A stretch of DNA of 31,000 bases, from contig RPFO01000076.1 of the NCBI GenBank assembly GCA_009746045.1, forward strand, positions 2,376,086 through 2,407,085, written 5' to 3'. Under the pieces are notes generated by a model. The model ran no database searches. It worked only from the letters and a program-made list of their open reading frames with translations, and was not told the DNA's origin. Below are positions 10,266-18,898 of the stretch, piece by piece; position 1 is the stretch's first letter, and each line of letters opens with the position of its first letter. A program made the translations under genes and the position numbers. This DNA is from Mesostigma viride (taxonomy: Eukaryota > Streptophyta > Mesostigmatophyceae > Mesostigmatales > Mesostigmataceae).

Positions 10266-10648
10266 AATCGGGGTTCTCTGAACATAGTTTCTTTATAGTG
10301 ATACGGAAGGGGAGCCGCTGATGCTAGGTGAAATAGAGCTGGGTGATGTGATCGTAATAAGGTTGATTGGGCTTCTAGTGTACGAGTATTACGGATGATA
10401 TGGCCTAATTGTTGCGGCCCATACCTTGGTGTGCTGAGTACCTTGACGACGGATTTTTGCGTCTAGGTTCTCCTAACAGATCTGTGATTAATTGCGGACG
10501 GGTTTGCAACAAGCAATATCTGAAGTAAAACTTGATGGCTAAAACTGTTTAGAGGCCGTTGCCAGAATCTGGCCGTTGGTAGCGAGCCGTTGGCCTTGAA
10601 ACACGATAAAAGCTTGCTCACCTAGCTCATGGCGGTCTCTTTTGTTTT
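10266..10648 (+). repeat. DIRS split direct repeat A1
   Basis: 383 bp beginning AATCGGGGTTCTCTG and ending TCTCTTTTGTTTT, repeated at 15109-15489. Differences from A2 include a 3-base indel near 10428, a 4-base indel near 10490 and about five substitutions. It contains three GCCGTTG iterations (10555, 10572, 10587) shortly before the start codon of the gag-like ORF, which lies inside the repeat at 10629. The repeat probably holds the promoter and half of the circle junction, by analogy with PAT elements. Confidence 0.92.
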
Positions 10649-11522
10649 AACGAAGGCGGCGACAGGGGTCAGGGGCAGCGTAGCTGACGCCCGGAATTCC
10701 TTTCTGCAAAGCGGCTGGGATGCCGAGGCCCGGGCGGAAACCAGGTTCGACAGGTGCTGGGAAGCAATTAGCGAAAGCTATAATCCCGAGGTGCCGACAG
10801 CTACTAAACAAACGGGAAAGGGCCGACTAGGCTGGCCGACGCAGAAGAAAAGGCTCCATCAGGAGCTCTCCACTTGCTCGGGCCTGCCTGAAGTGTGCGC
10901 TGCCTTTGAGGTGGTCCTCGGGACCGACTGGGTAACTACTGTCAGCCGGTGGTCTGCGGCCCAGCTGGAGTCCGTCGTTGGACTGCTGGTCGACCACGTG
11001 GACGGGCCTGAAATTCTGGCAGCAGCGGACCCAAACGAAGCGCTAGTGGCAGCCCTCCAAAGCGCCCGGGACTTGGCGGACTCGGACGAAGAGGAGATGC
11101 AGCCACCACGCCGGCCCACGAAAGGGGCGAAAAAGGGGACGAAAAAAGTCGGAAGCCCAGCCCCGAGCAAGGGAAAGGCCGCGGGGGATGTGAGGGAGCA
11201 GCTCTTGGAGCTGGCGGCTATTATTGGCAAGCAGGGGCAGGCGGGCAAAGAAGAGGAGGAGGAGGAGGAGTCCGAGGAAGAGGATTTCCTGACGAAATTG
11301 AAGGATGCGCTGGCCGGGGCAGATGGGGCTTCCAGGAAGCCGAAAAAGACCAAAGGGGTGACGCTGCCCACTCGAGCACAAGTGGTGAATTGGAGGGTGC
11401 AAGAGAGAGTGCTCCCCGAGGTGCTCGAGGATGCCAACGACAATGGAGGGGGGATAAAGAGTTGGATCATGGCTACTCGCCAAGGGGGTGGAGGAACCAG
11501 GAAAGCAGGAAGGTGGTCATGA
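10629..11522 (+). CDS. gag-like ORF1 of the DIRS-order element (5' part)
   Basis: 297 codons starting at an ATG inside repeat A1 (context CTCATGG). The N-terminal half is alpha-helical in character without a known domain. The middle is charged: DSDEEEMQ at about residues 152-159, a lysine-rich stretch, then a pure glutamate run from a (GAG)n tract (about 11250-11285). No zinc knuckle is visible, which is normal for DIRS gag. Coding appears to leave this frame near 11500: the plausible continuation, with KVVMNIALAMDTLFKELG, lies in another frame, and a third frame carries GGWKVAGHLLALKEDASL down to the stop at 11778. Two frameshifts or introns would therefore be needed. Assignment as gag is from position and composition. 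Confidence 0.65.
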   Translation: MAVSFVLTKAATGVRGSVADARNSFLQSGWDAEARAETRFDRCWEAISESYNPEVPTATKQTGKGRLGWPTQKKRLHQELSTCSGLPEVCAAFEVVLGTDWVTTVSRWSAAQLESVVGLLVDHVDGPEILAAADPNEALVAALQSARDLADSDEEEMQPPRRPTKGAKKGTKKVGSPAPSKGKAAGDVREQLLELAAIIGKQGQAGKEEEEEEESEEEDFLTKLKDALAGADGASRKPKKTKGVTLPTRAQVVNWRVQERVLPEVLEDANDNGGGIKSWIMATRQGGGGTRKAGRWS

Positions 11523-11778
11523 ACATCGCCCTGGCCATGGACACACTCTTCAAGGAGTTGGGGCCGGCAGCCGGGGAGTTGGCTGGGGTAGAGTATCTCA
11601 TGAGGGTGGTGGCAGCATGCTCCTAGTGGAGAGCCAGGGGTCAGGAGGGTGGAAGGTGGCTGGCCACCTCCTTGCTCTCAAGGAAGATGCCTCCTTGGTG
11701 AGCAACCCGGCCATGAAGATGGCCCTGCAAAGCGCCACGATGATGGAGAAGCTGGGCAAGGCCCAGCAAACCAAGTAA
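11523..11778 (+). pseudogene. Probable C-terminal gag segments in shifted frames
   Basis: Frame-shifted continuation of ORF1. One frame covers about 11500-11620 and ends at a TAG at 11624-11626; another covers about 11625-11778. The residues GWKVAGHLL and MALQSATMMEKLGKA look like the helical C-terminal region of DIRS gag proteins. Whether these are mutations, assembly errors or an expression strategy cannot be decided from sequence alone. Confidence 0.4.
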
Positions 11779-11825
11779 ACACCGAAAGGGTAAACCGCTC
11801 CCCCTTCCCACTGCCTCTTCCTACA

Positions 11826-12240
11826 ATGCCTCTAAGCACTACGTGGGGGAGAGTGAGGTCAGCACGCAGACGCCAGCGTGCAACTCGCCGCCGCCGGACC
11901 TTCACTCTACAACACAAGGTGATTACGTGGTTGAATTGGCTATGGCACGGGGGGGCAGACCCTCCGCCTAAATCTGGAGGCGCGTGCTCCAGAGGAACGG
12001 CGGAGGCCCTGAAAAGGGTCAAGAAGCACTGCGAGTGGTACAGTCGCCGCGTAACCGGCGTTGCGACAGGCCCCGCAGAAGGAAGTGATCTAATCTATGG
12101 GAAATGTAATAAGTATGAACAACTTGTGGCGGAGCGGGTGAGTCTGCCGAAGCGCGAGGTGGCAGGAAAGGCGAAGCTGCTGGATTTGCTGGCGCTACGA
12201 CCTAGTTGGCGAGAGGTGTACGCGAGCGAGCCAACTGCAT
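11826..12240 (+). CDS. N-terminal pol region upstream of RT
   Basis: An open frame with an ATG at 11826 (MPLSTTWGRVRSARRRQR) encodes an arginine-rich start and then ITWLNWLWHGG and AEALKRVKKHCEWYSRRV. It runs to a stop at 12326, but the sense content appears to pass into the RT frame around 12210-12240. I do not recognise a domain; it occupies the place of the leader region that precedes RT in DIRS pol proteins. The RT frame is open only from 12206 after a TAG, so either a frameshift joins them or the RT ORF starts independently. Confidence 0.45.
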
Positions 12241-12304
12241 CAAGCCGGAGGTGGCTGCCAGTGCGAGGTATTGGAATGTACCTGCCCCCAGCCGAGGGTG
12301 CACC

Positions 12305-14449
12305 ATGGCGGAGTGGGGCAAGTTGATGGGGAGGGCAGCGGACGTGGGGATGGTGGAGTTCCGAGAGACGCGGCCAAAGTGGGTAGACGGATGTTTTGGG
12401 GTGGCCAAAGGAGTGGGGGAGTTAAGGCTCATTGTGAATAAGAAGTTGGGGAACGCACTGTGGGTGGACCCCCCTAAGACGGTGTTACCCCACCTGGGCA
12501 TATACTCGGAGGTCTATATCAAGGGTCGGTGCTACACGGCCAAGAGCGATCTGGTCTCGTATTACTATACCATCCAAGTGCCGGAGTGGTGGTGGGATTA
12601 TCAAGGGCTACCTGATGTGTGGTCCACCGATGTCGGGCTGCCGGGGCGGCGGAGGAGGGTGTGGCCAGTGCTGAAAGTGCTGGCCATGGGGCACTCCCAC
12701 GCTGTAGCGCTAGGGGAAGCCATCCATGAGATGGTCCTCTATGCCACGGGCGCTTTGGATCCTAGACGGCAGGTGAACCGCCTCACAAGTGTAGGGGAGC
12801 TGACCGTGCTTCGGAATGCATGGGGTAACCCAACCGCCCTAGCCATCGAGTACAAGGAGGAGAGCACGAGGGAGATGCAAATCGACCTTGAGGACCCCCC
12901 TGCCCCTATGGTATCCATCACTATTGATGACCTGGTGGTCAGCAATGGGCGCACGTGCGAGGCGGTGAATCGCTTAATCGCGAGTGCTATTGAAGACGGG
13001 TACGCGCCTAACAACCTTGTGCCCTCCAAGGACAAGACGATCATGGCTAGCCCGGAGGGGGAGGACGAGCTAGAAGCTCTGGGTGTTGTTCACCGGCGGG
13101 ATGGGGTGTTGGAGCCGACAGCTAAGCAGCTCACCCTTGTGGTTGCGCACACTCGTGTACTCCTCGAGAGGGGACGCGCTACCGCTGAGGCGCTGGCGGC
13201 CGTCGTGGGCCGGTGGGTGTGGCTGCAGATGCTCAGCCGCACTTGCTTGTCCATATGGCAGCAGAGTTTTAAGTTCATCAACCTCAAGGGGTGGGGCCAG
13301 CGAACGCGACCTTTGTGGCAAGGTGTGCGCGATGAGCTCGAGTGTGCCATGGCGTTGGCCCCCATGCTCCGTGTGGACCGGGGGGCTGCCCTGGCTCCGG
13401 TGGTGGTGGCCTCGGATGCGTCTAGTTTTGGGCAGGGGGTTGTCTACGCTGAGATGGCCCCAGCTGAGGTGACGGAATTAGCTCGGGCCCGGGAGGTGCG
13501 GGGTTACCCAACCCTCCTCACCCCAGGTGAGGCCATGTATGCCGGGCCTAGACCCTTGACCAAGGCCGCGGAAAAAGCCATCATCCACGGGCGATGGCGC
13601 GTAGGGATCAAGAGTCGCTGGCGCGATTCGACCATGCACATCAACGAGAAGGAAGTGCGGGCCGCTGTGAAGGGGGTGGAGCGCTCGGCCCGGAACCTCG
13701 GAACATGGGGTAAGCGGGTGGTGAGGTTAGTGGACTCCACTGCCGCTTTGGGCTGCTTGGCTAAAGGGCGTTCCTCTTCTTACCGGTTAAACAAGCAATG
13801 CCGCCGGTTGTGCGCTCTTACGTTGGTCACCGGCAGCCGCTCACAATGGGTCTGGACGCCAAGTGAGCTTCAGCCTGCGGATGGGCCTTCGCGGGGGCTT
13901 TCCATGGCTGCCTCGGTGGCCGGGTGGGTCCGCGATTTGACTCGCGAGGGTGTTCATCCCAATCCCGGGCCTCGGCTTGGCGCTAGCTACTTGACCCTTC
14001 TTGAGGGCAAGGTGAAGCCGGCTACTTTGATGGTTTACCATCGGGGTCTTAGGTCCTTTTTCGCATGGTGGGCGAGCCGGCGGGGTCGGGTTGGCAGCTT
14101 GTTGCGCGGCTTGACGATAGAGGAATACTATTGCGAGTATGTCGCTTGGGCGCACTCACGGTGTTACAGCCGCCAGTTGTGTGTCAATGCGCTTATGGGC
14201 CTGAATTTGTACTTCCCCGGGAGGTGCGGGATTGGGCCTTGGCACGAAGTGTTTTGGCTGGCTGGCGCACGTTGGCACCCCCTCGTGCCCCCCCCCCATT
14301 CCATGGGAGGCTGCGTTTGCGCTTGCTTGTACTATGGTGCTCCAGCGGCAGCCTCGTGCGGCTATGATGGTCATCGTTATTTTCCAACAATACCTGCGGG
14401 TATCGGAGGCGCTCAACCTGTTGGTCGGCCATGTGCGCTTGCAGCCTGA
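12305..14449 (+). CDS. DIRS reverse transcriptase - RNase H - start of tyrosine recombinase
   Basis: The frame is open from 12206; the ATG at 12305 has a strong context (CACCATGG) and keeps the whole RT. RT: GELRLIVNKK (fingers), the first catalytic aspartate in AKSDLVSYYY (12548-12550), and the catalytic pair in VSITIDDLVVSNG (12923-12931). RNase H: VVVASDASSFGQG (Asp at 13415-13417), INEKEVRAA (Glu near 13645), RLVDSTAALG (Asp at 13733-13735) and QPADGPSRG, so the four acidic positions are present. It continues in frame through EGVHPNPGP (13946-13972), a 2A-like motif, into the N-terminal binding domain of a tyrosine recombinase (PATLMVYHRGLRSFFAWW). At a ten-C run (14288-14297) the frame departs from the recombinase and ends at 14449 in unrelated residues. 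Confidence 0.85.
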   Translation: MAEWGKLMGRAADVGMVEFRETRPKWVDGCFGVAKGVGELRLIVNKKLGNALWVDPPKTVLPHLGIYSEVYIKGRCYTAKSDLVSYYYTIQVPEWWWDYQGLPDVWSTDVGLPGRRRRVWPVLKVLAMGHSHAVALGEAIHEMVLYATGALDPRRQVNRLTSVGELTVLRNAWGNPTALAIEYKEESTREMQIDLEDPPAPMVSITIDDLVVSNGRTCEAVNRLIASAIEDGYAPNNLVPSKDKTIMASPEGEDELEALGVVHRRDGVLEPTAKQLTLVVAHTRVLLERGRATAEALAAVVGRWVWLQMLSRTCLSIWQQSFKFINLKGWGQRTRPLWQGVRDELECAMALAPMLRVDRGAALAPVVVASDASSFGQGVVYAEMAPAEVTELARAREVRGYPTLLTPGEAMYAGPRPLTKAAEKAIIHGRWRVGIKSRWRDSTMHINEKEVRAAVKGVERSARNLGTWGKRVVRLVDSTAALGCLAKGRSSSYRLNKQCRRLCALTLVTGSRSQWVWTPSELQPADGPSRGLSMAASVAGWVRDLTREGVHPNPGPRLGASYLTLLEGKVKPATLMVYHRGLRSFFAWWASRRGRVGSLLRGLTIEEYYCEYVAWAHSRCYSRQLCVNALMGLNLYFPGRCGIGPWHEVFWLAGARWHPLVPPPHSMGGCVCACLYYGAPAAASCGYDGHRYFPTIPAGIGGAQPVGRPCALAA
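13943..13972 (+). other. 2A-like (NPGP) motif between RNase H and recombinase
   Basis: Codons for REGVHPNPGP lie in frame, 60-odd bases after the last RNase H acidic motif and just before the recombinase core-binding domain. The 2A consensus is D(V/I)ExNPGP; here the NPGP and the valine match, but the aspartate and glutamate positions are Gly and His. NPGP motifs with HP before them are known from other retroelements. Function is inference. Confidence 0.45.
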
Positions 14450-14900
14450 TGTTCGGTTGCGGGGTTCGCAGCGGGGCGCCTTGTTGTTGATGTCAGCTAA
14501 GACGGCTAAGGGGGAGGTGCAGTCTGTGGTGATCGAGGATGTCATGACTGAGACCCTCTTGCGGGCTTGTATGCGTGGCAAGGCGGCCTGGGAGCGGGTG
14601 TTCCCTTACGATTATGCCCAGTTCAGCCGGGTTTGGCATCAGGCCACGCAAGCTTTGGGGGTCGACACGGTGTTTACCATTCACGGGCTGCGGCATGGGG
14701 GGGCTACCTATGATTTTTTGCGGCAGCGCAGCATGGCTGATATTCAGCATCGGGGTCGCTGGCGCAGCAGCAAAACTGTCGCCCACTATGTGGGATTGCA
14801 CCGGAGCTTGGCCCTCACCCTTCCTGACGCCCTGGTTCGGGCTATCGCCGCCTGCCCCCCGCGCATTTGGCGGAGCGTCTTTTCTCTGCCTTCCTCTTAA
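14232..14900 (+). CDS. Tyrosine recombinase, catalytic domain
   Basis: This frame carries the recombinase from just after the ten-C run (14298) to a TAA at 14898-14900. Visible catalytic residues: Arg in QQYLRVSEALNL (14397-14399), a Lys in SAKTAKGE, His and Arg in HGLRHGGAT (14682-14693), His in QHRGRW (14748-14750) and the nucleophile Tyr in AHYVGL (14787-14789). The set R...K...HxxR...H...Y is complete. In DIRS elements this enzyme, not an integrase, inserts the circular DNA. The residues before 14298 in this frame are out-of-frame noise; the N-terminal binding domain is in the preceding ORF. One base in the C run separates the two. Confidence 0.85.
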   Translation: MGLGTKCFGWLAHVGTPSCPPPIPWEAAFALACTMVLQRQPRAAMMVIVIFQQYLRVSEALNLLVGHVRLQPDVRLRGSQRGALLLMSAKTAKGEVQSVVIEDVMTETLLRACMRGKAAWERVFPYDYAQFSRVWHQATQALGVDTVFTIHGLRHGGATYDFLRQRSMADIQHRGRWRSSKTVAHYVGLHRSLALTLPDALVRAIAACPPRIWRSVFSLPSS

Positions 14901-14976
14901 GTTCCCTTCATTCTTGTCTTATGCGTCCACCGGTTTTTGTTTTGCCCCTGGCTTGGGTCGCCAGGGAGGGATGTAA

Positions 14977-15110
14977 GGGTAAGGCTAGCCTTTTTGGACA
15001 TAAAGTGTTCCCATGGGTAAGGATGGCCAGTTGAGGGCCACTTCCCGATGTGCTCTACTTATTGTTTTAATAAAGAGTCTGGTTACCCTGGAGTTCCACG
15101 GTTAATAGAA
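14977..15110 (+). repeat. DIRS split direct repeat B1
   Basis: 134 bp from GGGTAAGGCTAGCC to TTAATAGAA, repeated at 15523-15656 with one visible difference (CCCTGG versus CCTTGG). It follows the recombinase stop by about 75 bp and contains AATAAA (15069-15074), a likely poly(A) signal. It abuts A2 directly, overlapping by AA. Confidence 0.92.
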
Positions 15111-15489
15111 TCGGGGTTCTCTGAACATAGTTTCTTTATAGTGATACGGAAGGGGAGCCGCTGATGCTAGGTGAAATAGAGCTGGGTGATGTGATCGTAA
15201 TAAGGTTGATTAGGCTTCTAGTGTACGAGTATTACGGATGATATGGCCTAATTGTTGCGGCCCATACCTTGACGGTGTGCTGAGTACCTTGACGACGGAT
15301 TTTTGCGTCTAGGTTCTCCTAGCAGATCTGTGATTGCGGACGGGTTTGCAACAAGCAATATCTGAAGTAAAACTTGACGGCTAAAACTGTTTAGAGGCCG
15401 TTGCCGGATCTGGCCGTTGGTAGAGAGCCGTTGGCCTTGAAACACGATAAAAGCTTGCTCACCTAGCTCATGGCGGTCTCTTTTGTTTT
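15109..15489 (+). repeat. DIRS split direct repeat A2
   Basis: 381-bp copy of A1. It includes the ATG that begins ORF1 in A1, but here the reading runs into non-gag sequence after TTTTGTTTT. The 33-bp spacer to B2 (15490-15522) is C-rich and not repeated elsewhere in the window. Confidence 0.92.
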
Positions 15490-15522
15490 CCCACCCGCCC
15501 TCCCTGTGTGTTGCCTGTTTGG

Positions 15523-15656
15523 GGGTAAGGCTAGCCTTTTTGGACATAAAGTGTTCCCATGGGTAAGGATGGCCAGTTGAGGGCCACTTCCCGATGTGCT
15601 CTACTTATTGTTTTAATAAAGAGTCTGGTTACCTTGGAGTTCCACGGTTAATAGAA
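15523..15656 (+). repeat. DIRS split direct repeat B2 (element 3' end)
   Basis: 134-bp copy of B1, including an AATAAA. The element ends at ATAGAA, after which unique AT-rich sequence begins. Confidence 0.92.
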
Positions 15657-16200
15657 ATATATTTACGCGTGCGCTTACAAGACAGAAAAATATTTAAATG
15701 TATTTTGCGAGGATCCGTGTTATGAATAAAATATTTAAATATGTTTAAATAAAATTTAAATGCATATATTTGTAAGTACCCTGGTGTATATTTAGATATC
15801 TTGGGTAGTATATGCATATATAACCGCAAAATCGGGAACCTTTCCAACACCCTCCGGCGCCCACAACCCCCCTTTCCAGCCTGGCGGCCACTCGCTACTG
15901 TACAGTACAGTACACGCGAAGGTCGTCACCCCATGAGCTAGCCGCGCCCGGCCGGAAAAAATGTAAGCAAAGATCTCTAAACTATAGCTGAACTGTTGGC
16001 TAAAGTATTTAAATAATATTTAAATATATTTAGCCGCGACAAAAATTTCAGGGGAAGTATTTAAATATATTTGACGTGCTCCTATTTTTGCGCCCAAGTA
16101 TTTAAATATATTTAGAAGCTCCCCGCTTTGTGGTGGAAATATTTACATACATTTGAAACTCGCCCTCCCTCTCGAGGAAGTATTTAAGGGGAGGGGACAT
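15657..16200. repeat. AT-rich block with recurrent TATTTAAATATATTT motifs
   Basis: At least six near-copies of AGTATTTAAATATATTT occur (around 15690, 15730, 16007, 16056, 16097, 16135), separated by GC-rich spacers, and the same motif returns near 18508. A short TACAG run (CTGTACAGTACAGTAC) lies near 15898. No gene is seen. Confidence 0.6.
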
Positions 16201-16249
16201 GCCTAAAGGGCACTTTTCTGGAAACCATACCTATGCATGTGCCAAAAAT

Positions 16250-16600
16250 CCAAAGATGATTGGGGACCATAAATATGATTTTTAAAAAAATTTCCAGCCA
16301 CTTGGGGGGGGTACTAGCCCCCACCATACACCGGTAACGTGCTAAAAATAGAAAAAGACGCTATTTTAGTCACATTTTTCCTAGGGCAGTGGGCAAACAT
16401 ATTGGGACCAAATCACATATTCCCATATAGTTCCCTGACTTTTGAGAAAGTCTGCCTAATTTTGAGCACAGAATAATCATGTTTAGTAGACACATTGATG
16501 GATTTTCCCGCAGAAAGGGTACTTTTTTAATTAAAAAAAAAATAAATCAAATCATAAACACATGGAATAGTGCCAAATCATATATTCTCAAATACTAGAG
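16250..16600. repeat. Diverged interspersed repeat, copy 1
   Basis: Shares an ordered series of short matches with 30255-30620: a G run then TA and a C run, ACCGGTA, AAAGACGCTA, CCTAGG, ATTCCCATATA, GCCTAATT, a GTACTTTTT block and ATCAAATCA with AAACACA. Order and spacing are kept although overall identity is low. No ORF. Confidence 0.55.
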
Positions 16601-16630
16601 GTTGGGGGACATGCAGCCCCAAATTTTCAG

Positions 16631-17200
16631 GTCATTCTGACAAGCGCAGCCCTATTTGATGGATATTCCTAGATCACCACCTGTGATGACGCTGACGGAG
16701 GTTTTAGCTAGTATTTAACCACACTAACACCCCTTTATACACCTAAGCCACGTGAAAACTAGCCAAACCACATACTACCATCCTCTGCACATATGGTACC
16801 TCCTATGTTCAAGGTTTGACGACGTTCTGACAAGAGCTGCCCAAGTTACAACCATTCCAAGACGGCCACCCATGTAGACACTACAAGGAAATTATAGTAA
16901 CCATTCAGCCACACTGGCACCTCCTTCTTCATCAAAGACATCTGCAAACTGACCAAAGCACACATAATTAACTCTTGCACGCTGACGGCAACGCATGCTC
17001 AACGTGGGGGGTCATTGGGACAAGAACTACTCAAGTTGATGGGTTTCCTATATGACCACCTGACAAGGCGCTAAGGACCACTCAGTAAGTTAGTAACCCC
17101 ACAGTGCCACTTCATATGCCATCCAACATGCACCAAAACCATGCTGAGTATGTTTACAATGTACAAAGGGGTGGCCACGCACCTCATATGTCTTCATCAT
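16631..17200. repeat. Degenerate 190-bp tandem satellite, three units
   Basis: Related unit starts fall at 16631 (GTCATTCTGACAAG), 16821 (GACGTTCTGACAAG) and 17011 (GTCATTGGGACAAG), exactly 190 bp apart. A second landmark, CCAAA followed by a CACATA-like stretch, recurs near 16574, 16764, 16955 and 17134. Units are strongly diverged; the left neighbour (16400-16600) may be an older unit of the same family. Confidence 0.6.
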
Positions 17201-18435
17201 CCCTCCAGCATGGCCAGCCTTGTAAATATGTTCATAGCCTTGACGATGGTAGCCCTAACATGCCTAAGCAGCATTTCATATGTTTCTCCCAGGTTAGAGA
17301 GTAAGGTTGATGCCAACCAAGCTAATCAGCTCAACAACACCTCCTAAACTGTCCTCCCCGGCATGGATGACAAACTGGGACTATGGAGGGCAAGGAACCA
17401 AGTAGGAACATGGTATATATAGCTTGCATGCAGTCATGCATGTCAACCATGGTTGGCTCAGCACATTGTAGTCTTGTCACATCATCATAACAAAGGAAAG
17501 CTCAAACAACCATTAATTGGTGCCAGCTATCTACATGCAGTCACACAAATGCAATATCTCCAACATCATCATCACTAAAACACTTCCATCCCTGCACGAT
17601 AAAATGCAAAGAAACCATTGGCGGCCCTTCAGCGCATGAGCGCTGTGATGCCGCTGCGGCCTGCGAAGAGAGGGTGCGTCACTCTCAAACAACAAGAAGC
17701 GTCCATACGCACAACATCCTTGCCAGAACACGTTTTATGAAATGCCTTATACCTTCCCGAAGAGCTATAGGCTGCGACTGAAGCGGCCCTGATCACGACA
17801 TCAACGAAAACAGTCTAAAGCTGCCAGGTATTCGACAACACAACGGCAAGCGACGGCGAGCTAGCTGGCGGAAACTGCCCAAAAAGAACGCAAAAAAAAT
17901 CGAACGATGAGCTCATAGAAGAAAGCACTGATAGCAGATAACATTCGCGACAAATCTGTAACTCGCCCTCGTTAATCCCTCGCCCAGGCGCACAACAACA
18001 GCCGTTATTCCATGGACAGCTGGTCAGACACGCACTGCGCAGGTCTGAACAATTACTTACCGATAATGGCCGAAAATCTGGCAAAAAGCACCAGCTCGGT
18101 TTAGAATTCGATGCAACCGATATTAACGCCTGCTTCACGGTCAGAAAAACCCCCAAAACCGCGATTTTACAGCCGCTATCATGAATTCTATTTCATTCCG
18201 CGCGACCAAAAAATTCAGATTACCCCCCATGCCGATGGCATAAAAAAACAACAGCGATATTGTAAACCAGCTTATTTCCGCCACAAACTAACATCATAAT
18301 AAACTCATCGTCTTTTAGATTCGAGTAAAATTTTTGCATTTCGCCTGCCCTAGTGTGGTAGTTTCGCCTGAACGCAGTCGCCATGGCCCCTTCCGCGCAC
18401 TGTGCACGTGAAATTTATGACCTTCGGTACCGGCG
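17201..18435. other. No gene recognised
   Basis: Short open frames (17104-17347, 17531-17731 minus, 17815-18156 minus, 18111-18299) show no domain and no consistent coding character. Composition is moderately AT-rich with CA-rich stretches. Confidence 0.5.
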
Positions 18436-18461
18436 CGAATTTTTTGGCGCCAAAAAATTCG
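18436..18461. promoter_or_regulatory. Perfect 26-bp palindrome with E2F-like core
   Basis: Both 13-base arms are exact reverse complements with no spacer. The centre is TTTTTTGGCGCCAAAAAA. TTTGGCGCCAAA is the palindromic form of the E2F/DP binding site known in plants and animals. A CACGTG lies upstream at about 18403. No gene starts within a few hundred bases on either side, so regulatory use is a guess; cruciform formation is also possible. Confidence 0.4.
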
Positions 18462-18898
18462 GGCATGTCCCGTCCCTACTATTTGAAAGGATTTTGCTAC
18501 CTTCGGAAAATATTTAAATACTCTTTAAATAATATATATCCGGCCTGTGAAATCCGCCACTAATCGAAACGCTGACGTGGTGGGCGAAAAGCGGCCCGCG
18601 TGACAACAGCACGCGGGCTGTACTGTACTGTACTGTACTGTACCGCTTGCTTTCCGCACTCGCGGGTCCAGCGAGGAAAGGTCTACTTTTCCATGATCTC
18701 ATGGGACGTAACAGGGTCTTCGGCACTTGTAATCCCCACGGTGACCTGAAGCGTGTCACTGGGCTTCCATGGTCACATAATGCTCCCTTGTTCCCCCTCC
18801 CCATCATACACATTGGGTAACCAGAGCTGTAACCAGCTGGTCGCTACCCTTTGTGCCCATTTACCTAATGATATCCCCATTGCTTATTCAAAGTACCC
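18462..18898. other. No gene; TGTAC pentanucleotide microsatellite
   Basis: A (TGTAC)5 run lies at 18619-18643. The rest of the stretch holds one AT motif of the TATTTAAATA type near 18508 and nothing else I can name. Confidence 0.6.

Larger units (their letters stand above)
10266..15656 (+). mobile_element. DIRS-order (PAT/Kangaroo-like) tyrosine-recombinase retrotransposon, nearly complete
   Basis: The element has the order A1 (10266-10648), ORFs, B1 (14977-15110), A2 (15109-15489), B2 (15523-15656). This split-direct-repeat arrangement is diagnostic of PAT, Kangaroo and Ngaro-type members of the DIRS order; DIRS-1 itself has inverted repeats instead. The ORFs encode a gag-like protein, RT-RNase H and a tyrosine recombinase in that order. 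There is no target-site duplication, as expected when a recombinase rather than an integrase inserts the element; the flanks share only AA. A1 and A2 differ at a handful of substitutions and small indels, and B1 and B2 at one visible base, so the insertion is fairly young. Several frameshifts interrupt the ORFs. Confidence 0.9.

Noticed and set aside
10859-11470. 203-residue minus-strand ORF opposite the gag-like gene
   Set aside because: Serine-rich shadow of the glutamate/lysine-rich sense frame.
15248-15547. 99-residue minus-strand ORF in the DIRS terminal repeats
   Set aside because: Runs through A2 and the spacer without any domain; its A1 counterpart is not open in the same way.
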